Shown here piece by piece: positions 18,733 through 28,332 of a stretch of 64,000 nucleotides of DNA; within the stretch, counting starts at the first letter, position 1; every line of letters begins with the position of its first letter. The notes beneath the pieces were generated by a model. The model did no database searches, had not been told where the DNA came from, and saw nothing but the letters and a program-made list of their open reading frames with translations. The stretch lies in NCBI GenBank assembly GCA_947495795.1, contig CANMAI010000005.1, positions 124,001-188,000 on the forward strand. The letters run 5' to 3'. The position numbers and the translations under genes were made by a program. The DNA comes from an uncultured Paracoccaceae bacterium (GTDB lineage: Bacteria; Pseudomonadota; Alphaproteobacteria; Rhodobacterales; Rhodobacteraceae).

Positions 18733-20094
18733 ATGAACAAGGATGTATCGGAGCAAAGTCTTCAGAGGACGGATAGGGTTGCAACTTTGCGGACGGAATA
18801 CATGCCCGGCTTTGGCAATGACTTCGAGACCGAGGCTCTTCCGGGTGCGCTGCCGCAAGGTATGAATAGCCCGCAGAAGTGCAATTATGGTCTTTATGGT
18901 GAGCAGCTTTCCGGCACTGCCTTTACAGCACCAAGCCACCAGAATGAGCGGACATGGTGCTACCGGATCAGGCCGTCGGTGAAGCATTCGAGCAGATACA
19001 CCAAGATCGAGCTGCCGTACTGGAAATCCGCGCCACATATCAATCCGAATGTTGTTTCGCTCGGCCAGTATCGTTGGGATCCGATGCCCCACGCCGAAGA
19101 ACCGCTGACGTTTCTGACGGGAATGCGCACGATGACCACGGCTGGGGATGTGCATACGCAGGTGGGCATGGCGAGCCATGTATATCTTGCAACGGCCTCG
19201 ATGAAGGATGCGTATTTCTACTCGGCAGACTCAGAACTGTTGGTTGTGCCGCAGGAGGGGCGATTGCGGTTTTCCACGGAGCTTGGGGTGATTGACCTTG
19301 AGCCTCAGGAGATCGCGATCATTCCGCGGGGGCTTCTATACAGGGTGGAGGTGATCGACGGCCCCGCCAGAGGATTTGTTTGCGAGAATTACGGGCAGAA
19401 ATTCGAGTTGCCTGGCCGAGGGCCGATCGGGGCGAACTGCATGGCAAATCGGCGGGATTTTAAAACGCCGGTGGCCGCTTTTGAGGATCGCGATGCCTCC
19501 TCCACCGTTACAGTCAAATGGTGCGGCGCGTTTCATCAGACGACTATAGGCCACAGTCCATTGGATGTTGTGGCATGGCATGGCAATTACGCGCCGGTGA
19601 AATACGACCTGCGGACATATTGCCCGGTTGGGGCGGTTTTGTTCGACCACCCGGATCCATCAATATTCACGGTTCTCACAGCCCCTTCCGGGGTGGAGGG
19701 GACCGCAAACATTGATTTCGTGCTGTTTCGTGATCGGTGGATGGTTGCGGAGAACACGTTTCGCCCACCTTGGTATCACAAGAACATAATGTCTGAACTG
19801 ATGGGGAATATCTACGGCGTATATGACGCGAAGCCAAAGGGGTTCGTGCCGGGAGGGATTAGCTTGCACAACATGATGCTGCCGCATGGGCCAGACAAAA
19901 ATGCATTTGAAGGGGCCTCCAATGCAGACCTAAAGGCGGAAAAGCTGGAGAACACCATGTCTTTCATGTTCGAAACGCGGTTTCCTCAGCAGCTTACACA
20001 GTTCGCGACTGAAGATGCTCCGCTGCAGGACGACTACATTGATTGCTGGGCGGATATCGAAAAGAAGTTCGATGGAACGCCTGGTGTGAAGTAA
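18733..20094 (+). CDS. hmgA: Homogentisate 1,2-dioxygenase
   Basis: The ATG at 18733 follows GGAGGAG and is chosen over an upstream in-frame alternative that lies inside the operator. The 453-residue product has the HmgA signatures [19 protein letters not shown], the [15 protein letters not shown] region and the metal-binding His/Glu cluster in the [16 protein letters not shown] segment. It is a non-heme Fe(II) enzyme that opens homogentisate to maleylacetoacetate. It is first in an operon with fahA, an MBL-fold gene and a two-component flavin hydroxylase. No maleylacetoacetate isomerase gene is seen nearby. Confidence 0.97.
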   Translation: MNKDVSEQSLQRTDRVATLRTEYMPGFGNDFETEALPGALPQGMNSPQKCNYGLYGEQLSGTAFTAPSHQNERTWCYRIRPSVKHSSRYTKIELPYWKSAPHINPNVVSLGQYRWDPMPHAEEPLTFLTGMRTMTTAGDVHTQVGMASHVYLATASMKDAYFYSADSELLVVPQEGRLRFSTELGVIDLEPQEIAIIPRGLLYRVEVIDGPARGFVCENYGQKFELPGRGPIGANCMANRRDFKTPVAAFEDRDASSTVTVKWCGAFHQTTIGHSPLDVVAWHGNYAPVKYDLRTYCPVGAVLFDHPDPSIFTVLTAPSGVEGTANIDFVLFRDRWMVAENTFRPPWYHKNIMSELMGNIYGVYDAKPKGFVPGGISLHNMMLPHGPDKNAFEGASNADLKAEKLENTMSFMFETRFPQQLTQFATEDAPLQDDYIDCWADIEKKFDGTPGVK

Positions 20095-20111
20095 CCCTGC
20101 AGGTGACTTGA

Positions 20112-21392
20112 ATGCCCTTGATCAAGAGTTGGCTTCCTTCGGCTAATGTGCCGGAATGTCCGTTTCCGCTGAACAATCTGCCTTATGGCTGCTTCTCAAA
20201 GCACGAGGCAGATGGGCCGCGATACAATGGCGTTGCCATTGGCGATTGCGTGCTTGATGTCTCTGCGATGGAGGCCGATGGGCATGTTGAATTGAGCCTG
20301 CTTCCTGTCTTCGCGAATGGGGACTGGTGCGATTTCATGAAGCTTGGGCCCGATGCATGGGGTGAACTTCGGGAGTGGCTCATTAGGGGGCTTGGTGAAA
20401 CTTCGCTTGAGAGGGCAATATTTGAACCCTATCTGATCAGTCTCAGAGACATCACACTGCACATGCCCTTTACGGTGAACGAATACACCGACTTTTATGC
20501 CGGAAGGCATCATGCAACCAATGTCGGCACGATGTTTCGGGGCGCGGAGAACGCGCTTCCGCCCAATTGGCTGCATATGCCAATCGGGTATAACGGGCGT
20601 GCCTCCTCTGTTGTTGTAAGCGGCACTGATATTGTGCGGCCGAACGGCCAGACAAAGGCGCAAGATGAGGTATTGCCGAAATGGGGGCCATCTGAGCGGC
20701 TGGATATTGAGCTTGAGATGGGGGCGGTTGTGGGCTCAGGTTCCAAGCTTGGCCAGCCTGTCAGTGTGGCGGAAGCGAATGAGATGATTTTTGGCTACGT
20801 CCTCCTGAACGACTGGTCGGCCCGCGATATTCAGGCTTGGGAGTATCAACCGCTAGGGCCTTTTCAGGCAAAGGCCTTTGCCACCACCATCAGCCCATGG
20901 ATTGTAACGAAGGCTGCACTTGAACCGTTTCGGACGTCAACGCCGAAGCGCGAAATGGAACTGCTGCCCTACCTTCGGGAGCCAGGGCCGATGCTTTATG
21001 ATATTGAACTCAGTGCGAGCCTCAAACCAGAGGGCGCTGCACGTTCCACAAGGCTCTGCCGCACCAACTACGGCGAAATGTATTACTCTGCGGCACAGCA
21101 GCTTGCTCATCATGCAGGCTCAGGCTGTGCGATGCGACCGGGTGATCTTCTCGGATCCGGCACGATTTCGGGCGCGACGAAAGACAGCCGCGGCTCACTG
21201 CTGGAGATGACGTGGGGAGGGCAGGAACCCTTGACCCTGGAAACCGGTGAGATGCGCAGATTTCTGGAGGACGGAGACACGGTGACGCTAGATGGATATG
21301 CGCAGGGAGACGGATACCGTATTGGTTTTGGTGAATGCACGGGCACCATTCTCCCGGCGGTGAACTTTGCGAGAGAGGGAGTAGAAAGATGA
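20112..21392 (+). CDS. fahA: Fumarylacetoacetase
   Basis: A 426-residue protein with the two-domain FAH architecture: an N-terminal SH3-like part (LPYGCFSKHEADGPRYNGVAIG) and the C-terminal FAH fold with EYTDFYAGRHHATNVG, LDIELEMGAVVG and LNDWSARDIQAWEYQPLGPF, which carry metal and catalytic residues. It hydrolyses fumarylacetoacetate to fumarate and acetoacetate, the last step of tyrosine/homogentisate breakdown. It begins 17 bases after hmgA and overlaps the next gene by ATGA. Confidence 0.96.
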   Translation: MPLIKSWLPSANVPECPFPLNNLPYGCFSKHEADGPRYNGVAIGDCVLDVSAMEADGHVELSLLPVFANGDWCDFMKLGPDAWGELREWLIRGLGETSLERAIFEPYLISLRDITLHMPFTVNEYTDFYAGRHHATNVGTMFRGAENALPPNWLHMPIGYNGRASSVVVSGTDIVRPNGQTKAQDEVLPKWGPSERLDIELEMGAVVGSGSKLGQPVSVAEANEMIFGYVLLNDWSARDIQAWEYQPLGPFQAKAFATTISPWIVTKAALEPFRTSTPKREMELLPYLREPGPMLYDIELSASLKPEGAARSTRLCRTNYGEMYYSAAQQLAHHAGSGCAMRPGDLLGSGTISGATKDSRGSLLEMTWGGQEPLTLETGEMRRFLEDGDTVTLDGYAQGDGYRIGFGECTGTILPAVNFAREGVER

Positions 21393-22339
21393 CAAAGGCA
21401 TTCGCATCGCAAGGCGATCTTGGCGAGAAGAAGGTGTCCTTTACTGAGGTGGGCAACGGGCTGTGGGCTTTCACCGCAGAGGGTGATCCGAATACCGGCG
21501 TGATTATCGGTGACGAGAGCGTGATGATTATTGACGCGCAAGCCACGCCCCGGCTCGCTGGAATGGTGATCGAGAGAGTGCGTCAGGTAACCGACAAACC
21601 GATCAGCCATGTGGTGCTCAGCCACTATCACGCTGTGCGCGTTCTGGGCGCTTCAGCCTACGGCGCTCGTGAGATCGTTATGAGTGATGCCGCCCGGGCG
21701 ATGGTGGCAGAGCGTGGACAGGAAGACTGGGACAGCGAGTTCCAGCGGTTTCCCCGCCTGTTCGAAGGCCACGATAGCATTCCCGGACTGACATGGCCCA
21801 CGACCACTTTCGGAACGCAAATGACGGTCTATCTCGGCTGCAGACGGGTGGATCTGATGCATCTTGGGCGTGCTCATACGGCCGGAGACATCGTTGCCTT
21901 TGTGCCGGATGCGAATGTAATGTTTACCGGCGATATCGTTGAGTATCGCTCGGCCTGTTACTGTGGAGACGGGCACTTTTCGGACTGGCCGAGTACATTG
22001 GAGCGTATCCGCGCCTACGATGTGGAGGCGATAGCTCCGGGGCGGGGGGATGCCCTTCTTGGAACAACAAAGGTGAATGCTGCGTTGGACTCAACGGCGG
22101 ATTTTGTGACATCCACATACCGATCCGTTGCGCGTATTGCGCAGGGTGGTGGTTCCCTCAAGGAAGCTATGGCAGCATGCAGGGCTGCCTGCGATCCGAA
22201 ATTCAGTGATTTTGCGATCTATGAGCACTGTCTTCCCTTCAATGTGGCGCGTGCATACGACGAGGCCTTGGGAATGGACACACCGCGCATCTGGACGGCT
22301 GAGAGAGATCTCGACATGTGGGCGCAGCTTCAGGCTTAA
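21389..22339 (+). CDS. MBL-fold metallo-hydrolase-like protein of the homogentisate operon
   Basis: The start at 21389 overlaps the fahA stop (ATGA). The 316-residue protein has the metallo-beta-lactamase fold: NTGVIIGDESVMIIDAQATP, a later HLGRAHTAGDIVAFVPDANVMFTGDIVEY and a C-terminal helical tail. The first metal motif is unusual: instead of H-x-H-x-D-H it reads SHYHAVRVLGA, lacking the Asp and last His. The second half (HTAGD, FTGDIV) is kept. It may bind one metal, use other ligands, or have lost hydrolase activity. Its steady place in this operon suggests a role in aromatic degradation, possibly thioester or lactone handling. No specific reaction can be given. Confidence 0.8.
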   Translation: MTKAFASQGDLGEKKVSFTEVGNGLWAFTAEGDPNTGVIIGDESVMIIDAQATPRLAGMVIERVRQVTDKPISHVVLSHYHAVRVLGASAYGAREIVMSDAARAMVAERGQEDWDSEFQRFPRLFEGHDSIPGLTWPTTTFGTQMTVYLGCRRVDLMHLGRAHTAGDIVAFVPDANVMFTGDIVEYRSACYCGDGHFSDWPSTLERIRAYDVEAIAPGRGDALLGTTKVNAALDSTADFVTSTYRSVARIAQGGGSLKEAMAACRAACDPKFSDFAIYEHCLPFNVARAYDEALGMDTPRIWTAERDLDMWAQLQA

Positions 22340-22350
22340 GGCGCATACGG

Positions 22351-23970
22351 ATGCTGAACCCCAGATATGAAGTCGCGTTCAAACTCTATCCCTATGAAAG
22401 GGTCGCGGATCAGGAAGGTGCCCCCGTAAGGCACCCTGTTGTGATCGTGGGCGGGGGGCCGGTTGGCATGGCTCTCGCGCTGGATCTGGGGAAGCGCGGT
22501 ACGCCTGTTCTGGTTCTGGACGACCATGAGGGGGTGGGGCAGGGCTCTCGCGCGATCTGTTTTGCCAAGCGAACGTTAGAGATTGCTGATCGTCTCGGCT
22601 TTGGAACGGCACTGCGCGATAAGGGTATTGTTTGGAATGTGGGAAAGGTTTTTCATGGTGAGAGTCAGATTTTCGAGTTCAATCTACAGCCGGAGACGGG
22701 GCACCGGAACCCCGCCTTCATCAATTTGCAGCAACCCTATTTTGAACGCCTTCTTGTAGAAGAGATCCGCCGGGCGCAGGCGGACGGTGCGCCGATTGAG
22801 ATAAGAGGGGGTAATCGGTTAACAGGACTGGTTGATAAAGGAGAGTATGTTGTTGCCGAAGTGGAGACACCTGATGGCGATTATGCTCTGGAGGCGGATT
22901 GGCTGGTTGCGTGTGATGGTGCGCGCTCTCCTGTGCGAGAGAGCCTGAACCTTGGTTTTGAAGGGCGCGTTTTCGAGGACAATTTTCTAATTGCCGACGT
23001 GCGCATGAAGGCCCAATTCCCGACCGAGCGCTGGTTCTGGTTTGAGCCGCCATTCAAAGATGCAGGTCAGTCTGCACTTCTTCACAAACAGCCGGATGAT
23101 GTCTGGCGACTGGACTTCCAGCTGGGATGGGACATTGACCGTGCGGTTGAGCTTGAGCCTTCCCGGGTGCGCGCGCGTGTGGGTGCTATGCTGGGAGCCG
23201 ACGTTGAATATGAATTGTTCTGGACATCCATCTACACTTTTCAGTGCCGCAGGATGGAGACTTTCCGGCACGGCAATGTTTTCTTTGCGGGAGATGCAGC
23301 GCATCAGGTTTCCCCGTTTGGAGCACGTGGCGCGAACTCCGGGATACAGGATGCGGAGAACCTTGCCTGGAAGCTAGATCTCGTTGCGCGCGGGGTGGCG
23401 TCTGACGGTCTGCTCGACAGCTATTCAGCCGAGCGGGTGGCTGCTGCCGAGGAGAATATCCTAAACTCCACCCGTGCCACGGATTTCCTTACGCCAAAAT
23501 CCGACATATCCCGGATTTTTCGCAATGCCGTTCTCGATCTGGCGGGCGCATGCGCATTCGCGCGCCCATTAGTGAACTCTGGCAGGCTTTCGCTGCCGAC
23601 TGTCTATGATGGCTTGCCTTTGAACGGCCCGGATGAACTGGATGGTCCGCAATGTTCCAGAGTTGGCGCACCTTGTGTCGATCTGCAGCTTGGCAATGGC
23701 TTTCTTCTGGATCAGCTTTCGGGTGATTTTACTTTGATGACCATCGACGCGCAAGCGCTGGAGAGCCTTTCCGAGGCAGGCGTGAATGTGTCGAGGTTGG
23801 CGCTTTCAGCCACAGATGATCCATCCGGTGCATTGAGGGAAAGGTATCTTGGGCAAGCAAAAAGTGCCGTCTACCTCATTCGGCCCGATCAGCATATCGT
23901 TGCGCGTTGGCCTGCATTTGATGAAGCGGTGGTAAGAGCCGCAATTGGAATGGCGCTGGGAAAGGCATAG
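22351..23970 (+). CDS. FAD-dependent aromatic hydroxylase, candidate large component of 3-hydroxyphenylacetate 6-hydroxylase
   Basis: A 539-residue class A flavoprotein monooxygenase. It has the Rossmann motif VVIVGGGPVGMALALDLGKRG, the ARSPVRESL-type DG motif (VACDGARSPVRE) and the second FAD motif VFFAGDAAHQVSPFGARGANSG. It resembles MhpA/PheA-type phenol hydroxylases with a C-terminal thioredoxin-like domain. In an operon with hmgA and fahA, conversion of a hydroxyphenylacetate to homogentisate is the natural job. The tiny gene just downstream matches the size of the MhaB small component known from the two-component 3-hydroxyphenylacetate 6-hydroxylase of Pseudomonas putida U, as I recall it. 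Substrate is inference. Confidence 0.75.
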   Translation: MLNPRYEVAFKLYPYERVADQEGAPVRHPVVIVGGGPVGMALALDLGKRGTPVLVLDDHEGVGQGSRAICFAKRTLEIADRLGFGTALRDKGIVWNVGKVFHGESQIFEFNLQPETGHRNPAFINLQQPYFERLLVEEIRRAQADGAPIEIRGGNRLTGLVDKGEYVVAEVETPDGDYALEADWLVACDGARSPVRESLNLGFEGRVFEDNFLIADVRMKAQFPTERWFWFEPPFKDAGQSALLHKQPDDVWRLDFQLGWDIDRAVELEPSRVRARVGAMLGADVEYELFWTSIYTFQCRRMETFRHGNVFFAGDAAHQVSPFGARGANSGIQDAENLAWKLDLVARGVASDGLLDSYSAERVAAAEENILNSTRATDFLTPKSDISRIFRNAVLDLAGACAFARPLVNSGRLSLPTVYDGLPLNGPDELDGPQCSRVGAPCVDLQLGNGFLLDQLSGDFTLMTIDAQALESLSEAGVNVSRLALSATDDPSGALRERYLGQAKSAVYLIRPDQHIVARWPAFDEAVVRAAIGMALGKA

Positions 23971-23973
23971 AGC

Positions 23974-24168
23974 ATGAACCTCACCCTGGATCCGAACATA
24001 GAAGATGCTGACGGTTTCTATGAGGAATTGCTCGAAGCGCATCGGGAACTCAGCAAGGCGGATAGTGATGCTTTCAATGCGCGGTTGATCCTCGTTTTGT
24101 GCAACCATATCGGGGATCGAAAGATCATCCGGGCGGCGCTGGATGCCGCGAAGGCGCTCAACGGCTAA
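23974..24168 (+). CDS. DUF2783-type small protein, candidate coupling subunit of the flavin hydroxylase
   Basis: A 64-residue acidic, helical protein (MNLTLDPNIEDADGFYEELLEAHREL...). It starts 3 bases after the hydroxylase stop, with a weak ribosome site inside the upstream gene's end. It fits the DUF2783 family and the size of MhaB, the small partner of MhaA hydroxylase. Such a partner would stop wasteful NADH oxidation by coupling it to hydroxylation. Last gene of the homogentisate operon. The pairing is inferred from position and size. Confidence 0.7.
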   Translation: MNLTLDPNIEDADGFYEELLEAHRELSKADSDAFNARLILVLCNHIGDRKIIRAALDAAKALNG

Positions 24169-24300
24169 GGAAAGCTTGCTCTCTTCGCGTTCTTTGTGCC
24201 GCTTTGAAGTCGGACAGTGCTGAGATGACGCACTAATGAGTTGTCAGCCCTGCATCCGAGCCTTTAGCCTTCCTGCGAACAATCACGAAGGGGCTATTCC

Positions 24301-25863
24301 ATGAGACGGTTACTATTGACGAGTGCGCTGCTGGCCTGCATGGCTGGCGCTGCCAGTTCTGAGACATTCCGCTGGGCGGGTACAACCGATCCTCAGACAA
24401 TGGATCCGCATGCCGTGAACTCTGCGCCCGTATTGGGCTTCCTCAACAATGTCTACGAGGGCTTGGTACGGCGCGGGAAAGATATGTCTGTCGAGGGTGC
24501 GCTGGCGGAGAGTTGGGAACCACTTGGCGGCGATGGATGGCGCTTCAATCTGCGCGAGGGCGTTACGTTCCATGATGGCGCGGAATTTGATGCAGAAGAC
24601 GTGCTCTTCTCTTATCGGCGCGCGTCATCTGAAGCTGCAGATACCGCCAGCTGGTTCGCTCCCGTCAGTGAAGTCATTGTTCAGGATCCTTACACGATTG
24701 ATTTCATGACGAGCGCGCCGAACCCGATATTCCCGGATTCGATTGCGAACTTCATGATTATGGATAAGGGCTGGGCCGAGGCCAACGGTGCGGAACGGCC
24801 GGCCAAGGATGCGGAGAACCACGCGACTCTCAACACTAACGGTACGGGCGCTTTTCAGATGGTGGAGCGGCAGCCTGGGCTGAAAACCGTTCTCGAACCC
24901 TTCGCCGCTTGGTGGGGCGATGTAGAGCACAATATCACCCGCGCCGAGTTCACGCCGATCCAGAATTCTGCCACTGCCGTCGCGGCGCTTCTTTCAGGTG
25001 ATGTCGATTTTATTGACCCAGTTCCGATTCAGGATGCAGCACGTGTGGCGAGCCGCTCCGATGTGAAGGTTGTCAGCGGGATTGAGGCACGGGTGATCAT
25101 GTTCGGTTTCCCACACGGTGCTGAAACTCTGAAGTATTCAGATGACGCGGGCAAACCGAATCCCTTCAGGGATGTGCGCGTTCGTCAGGCTGTAGCGCAT
25201 GCGATCAACGTTGATGCGATCCTTGCCACCATTATGCGCGGAGCAGCAGAGCCTGCCAGCCAATTGGTGAGTTCGGCCATGCGTGGCTATACGCCTAGCC
25301 TCGCTGCGCGCCCTGCTTATGATCCGGCAAGGGCGCGAGAGCTTTTGGCGGAGGCCGGGTATGCAGATGGTTTTTCTTTCGGCCTGAAATGCCCGAATGA
25401 TCGCTATCTCAATGATGAATCAGTTTGCCAGGCAACGGTTTCAATGCTCGCGCAGGTCGGCATAAAGGCAGAGCTCGATGCGATGCCTGTCCGCAACTAT
25501 TGGCCGGAGTTGAGGGAAGACAATTTCGACATGTACCTTCTTGGCTGGTCCCCTGGCACATTTGATGCAGAGCATCCGGTTCGTTTTTTGGCGCACACGC
25601 CCGACGCCGAAAAGAAGCTCGGTTCATGGAATTTCGGTGATTTTTCAAACATGCGTGTCGACGAGTTATTGCCGATGATCCAATCGGAAATTGACGACGA
25701 AAAACGGCAAGAAATGCTGGATGAAACGGCTGAAATTCTGCAAGATCAAGTGGCATATGTTCCGTTATATATTCAACCGCTTGTATGGGGCACGGGTGCG
25801 AACGTGATGCTCACGCAAAGACCTGATAATTTCTTCATACTTCGGTGGGTGACAATAAACTGA
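24301..25863 (+). CDS. Peptide/nickel-type ABC transporter substrate-binding protein (family 5)
   Basis: The 520-residue product begins with a Sec signal (MRRLLLTSALLACMAGAASSE) and is a DppA/OppA-class binding protein. The family signature starts AESWEPLGGDGWRFNLREGVTFHDGAEFDAEDVLFSYRR. It delivers a peptide-like or other small solute to the DppBCDF-type transporter. The permeases begin 2.6 kb downstream, separated by a PilJ-like gene and tag, which is unusual. A CGCCCA/TGGGCG hairpin at 25901-25917 follows the stop. Ligand cannot be told from sequence. Confidence 0.88.
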   Translation: MRRLLLTSALLACMAGAASSETFRWAGTTDPQTMDPHAVNSAPVLGFLNNVYEGLVRRGKDMSVEGALAESWEPLGGDGWRFNLREGVTFHDGAEFDAEDVLFSYRRASSEAADTASWFAPVSEVIVQDPYTIDFMTSAPNPIFPDSIANFMIMDKGWAEANGAERPAKDAENHATLNTNGTGAFQMVERQPGLKTVLEPFAAWWGDVEHNITRAEFTPIQNSATAVAALLSGDVDFIDPVPIQDAARVASRSDVKVVSGIEARVIMFGFPHGAETLKYSDDAGKPNPFRDVRVRQAVAHAINVDAILATIMRGAAEPASQLVSSAMRGYTPSLAARPAYDPARARELLAEAGYADGFSFGLKCPNDRYLNDESVCQATVSMLAQVGIKAELDAMPVRNYWPELREDNFDMYLLGWSPGTFDAEHPVRFLAHTPDAEKKLGSWNFGDFSNMRVDELLPMIQSEIDDEKRQEMLDETAEILQDQVAYVPLYIQPLVWGTGANVMLTQRPDNFFILRWVTIN

Positions 25864-25900
25864 GCAGTACCCCGCTCTTTAAATCATCAGTAAGTGAGTT

Positions 25901-25917
25901 CGCCCATTCATTGGGCG
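25901..25917 (+). terminator. Hairpin after the peptide-binding-protein gene
   Basis: CGCCCA and TGGGCG form a 6-bp stem with a 5-base loop 38 bases after the stop. No T-tract follows, so it is a weak terminator or mRNA 3'-end structure. The remaining 290-base gap up to the next gene (25864-26153) is AT-rich and shows no other clear signal. Confidence 0.4.
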
Positions 25918-26153
25918 GGCTACCACCTCGGTTTGTGGGAATGGCCCGGCGAGCTAAGGCGTTTTGACAGTGTCTCTGAAGGCTTAAGCGGGACTTCTTT
26001 TCGGCGAAAGTGCCCTGCTTTGGGATTGCAAACTGCAGTATATGTTGGAATTATGGCACCGGTTACCAAAAATTAAGCATATTTGCAGATTAACCTTTTA
26101 GCCATATTTCCCCCCCAACCTCTCGAGAAGAGGTTACGAAGAAGGAGCTCTCC

Positions 26154-27548
26154 GTGTCCCTAGCTATTTATAAGGGTTGCAAACGTATTGTTCGGCCGGT
26201 TTTTGGTCTTGTCAGCTTTGCTGTAATTGGATTTTCGGCGCCGGCACTGGCTAACGACAGCGGTTCTGCAAGAATCAGTCTTGGTGGTAAACTCCGTCTG
26301 GAGAGCAGGCTTCTCATGGCAGAGGCTTGTGAGAACGTTTTTGGCGAAACGGCGCGGTCTTCGGCGAGCCAGTTGCGGGAACAGACACAACTCTATACAC
26401 AAAAGCTCGAAGCGTTGAGGAACGGAGATATGGCTTTGGCTCTCCGGGGGCCGGAAACGGAACGACGTGTTCTATCGGCACTCGATAGCCTTGAGGCGCG
26501 CTGGCAGCCGATGTTGGAAAGTCTCAATGCTATATCGGATGACCGGGATCCCAAGGCTTCATTCTTGCGGATGCTTGATCAGCGAGAGGAGATGGAGGAA
26601 GGGACAGGTAGCCTTCTTGCCATTCTGTCCGGTGAGTACTCCAGCGCCGAGAATTTCAGCTTCGGGGCCGTTCTTGCTGTAAATATTGTGGATCGCCAGA
26701 CAGTTCTCCTCGAAGAAATGGCTCTCGACCAATGCATTGCAGGCGCTGGCATAGCCCAATCTGAAGAAAGCAAGGCTGTCCTTGAGGAGAACATTAGGGT
26801 CTTTGAGGCGTCAATGAAGGGTCTTATGAACGGCCAGCCTGAAGTAGGCCTTATGGCGCCTCCAACAGAGCGCGTGTTGGACTCGCTCCAGAAGGCTCAG
26901 AGCCTTTGGGAAGGTTTCAAGCCGATGTTGAACGATGGGACTGGCGGCACTTCCAGCCTGGACGCCAGAAACGCGCTCAAGCGGGAACTGAACAATGCGC
27001 GGCTCTTGTATCTACTCGCGACAAGTTCTCAGCCGGATCTCTACCGGATCCCGCTTGAAGCCTACGCAAATGATCAGCTTTCTCGCTGGTTGCTGGAGCC
27101 GCAGGTTATAATTTCGCTGCGCAATCAGAACAACGAGCATGTTGACCTGCAGTTGGAAGCCATCGAGGAGATGGATCAGGCATGGCGCGCTGAGAAAAAG
27201 AACGGTGGCGGGGATACGATTTCCAGCATGATGGCGCGACCGTTGTCTGCAACTCTTGTGCAATACCAGACAGCAACCAACGGTATTGTTACCGAGGTTT
27301 TTGTTATGGATAACAAGGGCTTGAACGTTGGCCAAAGTGCTGTGACCTCTGACCTTTGGCAGGGCGACGAGGACAAGTGGCAAAAGACATATGAGAGCGA
27401 CGGGATGGATTATCATGTCAGCGAGGTTGAATTCGATGACAGTACTGGATTCTATCAGGTTCAGGTATCTATGCCGATCGCAGACCCTGTGACGCAGAAA
27501 AAGATTGGTGCCGTAACCTTCGGCGTGAACATACAATCCTTGCTTTAA
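26154..27548 (+). CDS. Periplasmic double PilJ-like/sensor-domain protein
   Basis: A GTG start at 26154 follows GAAGGAG. The 464-residue protein has a signal peptide (SFAVIGFSAPALA), then two related helical repeats: residues about 45-130, with PETERRVLSALDSLEARWQPML, and about 195-280, with PTERVLDSLQKAQSLWEGFKPML. Both resemble the PilJ N-terminal/NIT-like four-helix sensor module. A C-terminal Cache-like domain (about 330-464, VTEVFVMDNKGLNVGQSAV...MPIADPVTQKKIGAV) ends the protein. There is no second membrane segment and no kinase, HAMP or MCP signalling domain, so it must act as a free periplasmic sensor or scavenger. It has its own terminator. Confidence 0.72.
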   Translation: MSLAIYKGCKRIVRPVFGLVSFAVIGFSAPALANDSGSARISLGGKLRLESRLLMAEACENVFGETARSSASQLREQTQLYTQKLEALRNGDMALALRGPETERRVLSALDSLEARWQPMLESLNAISDDRDPKASFLRMLDQREEMEEGTGSLLAILSGEYSSAENFSFGAVLAVNIVDRQTVLLEEMALDQCIAGAGIAQSEESKAVLEENIRVFEASMKGLMNGQPEVGLMAPPTERVLDSLQKAQSLWEGFKPMLNDGTGGTSSLDARNALKRELNNARLLYLLATSSQPDLYRIPLEAYANDQLSRWLLEPQVIISLRNQNNEHVDLQLEAIEEMDQAWRAEKKNGGGDTISSMMARPLSATLVQYQTATNGIVTEVFVMDNKGLNVGQSAVTSDLWQGDEDKWQKTYESDGMDYHVSEVEFDDSTGFYQVQVSMPIADPVTQKKIGAVTFGVNIQSLL

Positions 27549-27568
27549 AAAGCGGGATTGAAAATCTG

Positions 27569-27597
27569 ATGCGCGCCAGATTTGGCGCGCATTTTTT
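27569..27597 (+). terminator. Rho-independent terminator after the PilJ-like gene
   Basis: ATGCGCGCCA and TGGCGCGCAT form a perfect 10-bp stem with a GATT loop, followed by a run of six T. It lies 21 bases after the PilJ-like gene stop, so that gene forms its own transcript. Confidence 0.95.
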
Positions 27598-27759
27598 GTG
27601 TGCTGATGAATACGCGTTTGTTTGGGGCAGAGCAAAGCTTGCTGTCTTGCCTGAGTGGGGAAAGATGTGTCCTGCGCCCAACACGGCCCTATTTTCCAAA
27701 GCTTGACGGGCGAACAATTTGATGCGTCTCATTTTGCTGCATTGAGCGGGGTGAAATCT

Positions 27760-28332
27760 ATGCAAGTTGGGTTCGATGGTAAATCGAGATGTTTTGGAGC
27801 GTCCCCGGAATACGCCGCTTATCATGACGATGAGTGGGGGGTGCCGTTACATGACGACCGGCACCTCTTTGAAATGCTGATTTTGGAGGGCGCACAAGCC
27901 GGTTTGAATTGGGAGACCGTTCTAAAGAAACGCGAAGGTTACCGCAGGGTTTTCAAGGGATTTGACGTTGAGGCCGTTTCTGCCATGACCGACGAGGAAT
28001 TGGAGGCGGCCCGCAACGATCCGGGTATCGTGCGTAACAAGCTGAAGATAAAGGCTACACGTCAGAACGCTGTGGTGTTTCTTTTGATCCAGAAAGAATT
28101 CGGGAGTTTTGACAGCTATTTGTGGGCCTTTGTAGGCAACGCACCCATCGTGAATGCATGGCCCAGTATGAAAGCGGTGCCGGTTACAACTGCGGAAAGC
28201 GATGCTTTGTCCAAGGATCTGAAGGCCCGTGGTATGAGCTTTGTCGGATCCACAATAATTTACGCCTATATGCAAGCCGTTGGGTTGGTAAACGATCATG
28301 TGAAGGGCTGCTGGAAGAGCCAGAGAGCGTAA
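27760..28332 (+). CDS. tag: DNA-3-methyladenine glycosylase I
   Basis: The start at 27760 (MQVGFDGKSRCFGASPEYAAYHDDEWGVP) matches the usual N-terminus; an in-frame upstream extension to 27655 is probably not translated. The 190-residue protein has the Tag family marks RCFG, YHDDEWGVPLHDDRHLFEML, AGLNWETVLKKREGYRRVF and the C-terminal SFVGSTIIYAYMQAVGLVNDH with the zinc-binding His. It removes 3-methyladenine from alkylated DNA. It lies between a peptide-binding-protein gene and its presumed permeases, without clear functional link. Confidence 0.94.
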   Translation: MQVGFDGKSRCFGASPEYAAYHDDEWGVPLHDDRHLFEMLILEGAQAGLNWETVLKKREGYRRVFKGFDVEAVSAMTDEELEAARNDPGIVRNKLKIKATRQNAVVFLLIQKEFGSFDSYLWAFVGNAPIVNAWPSMKAVPVTTAESDALSKDLKARGMSFVGSTIIYAYMQAVGLVNDHVKGCWKSQRA

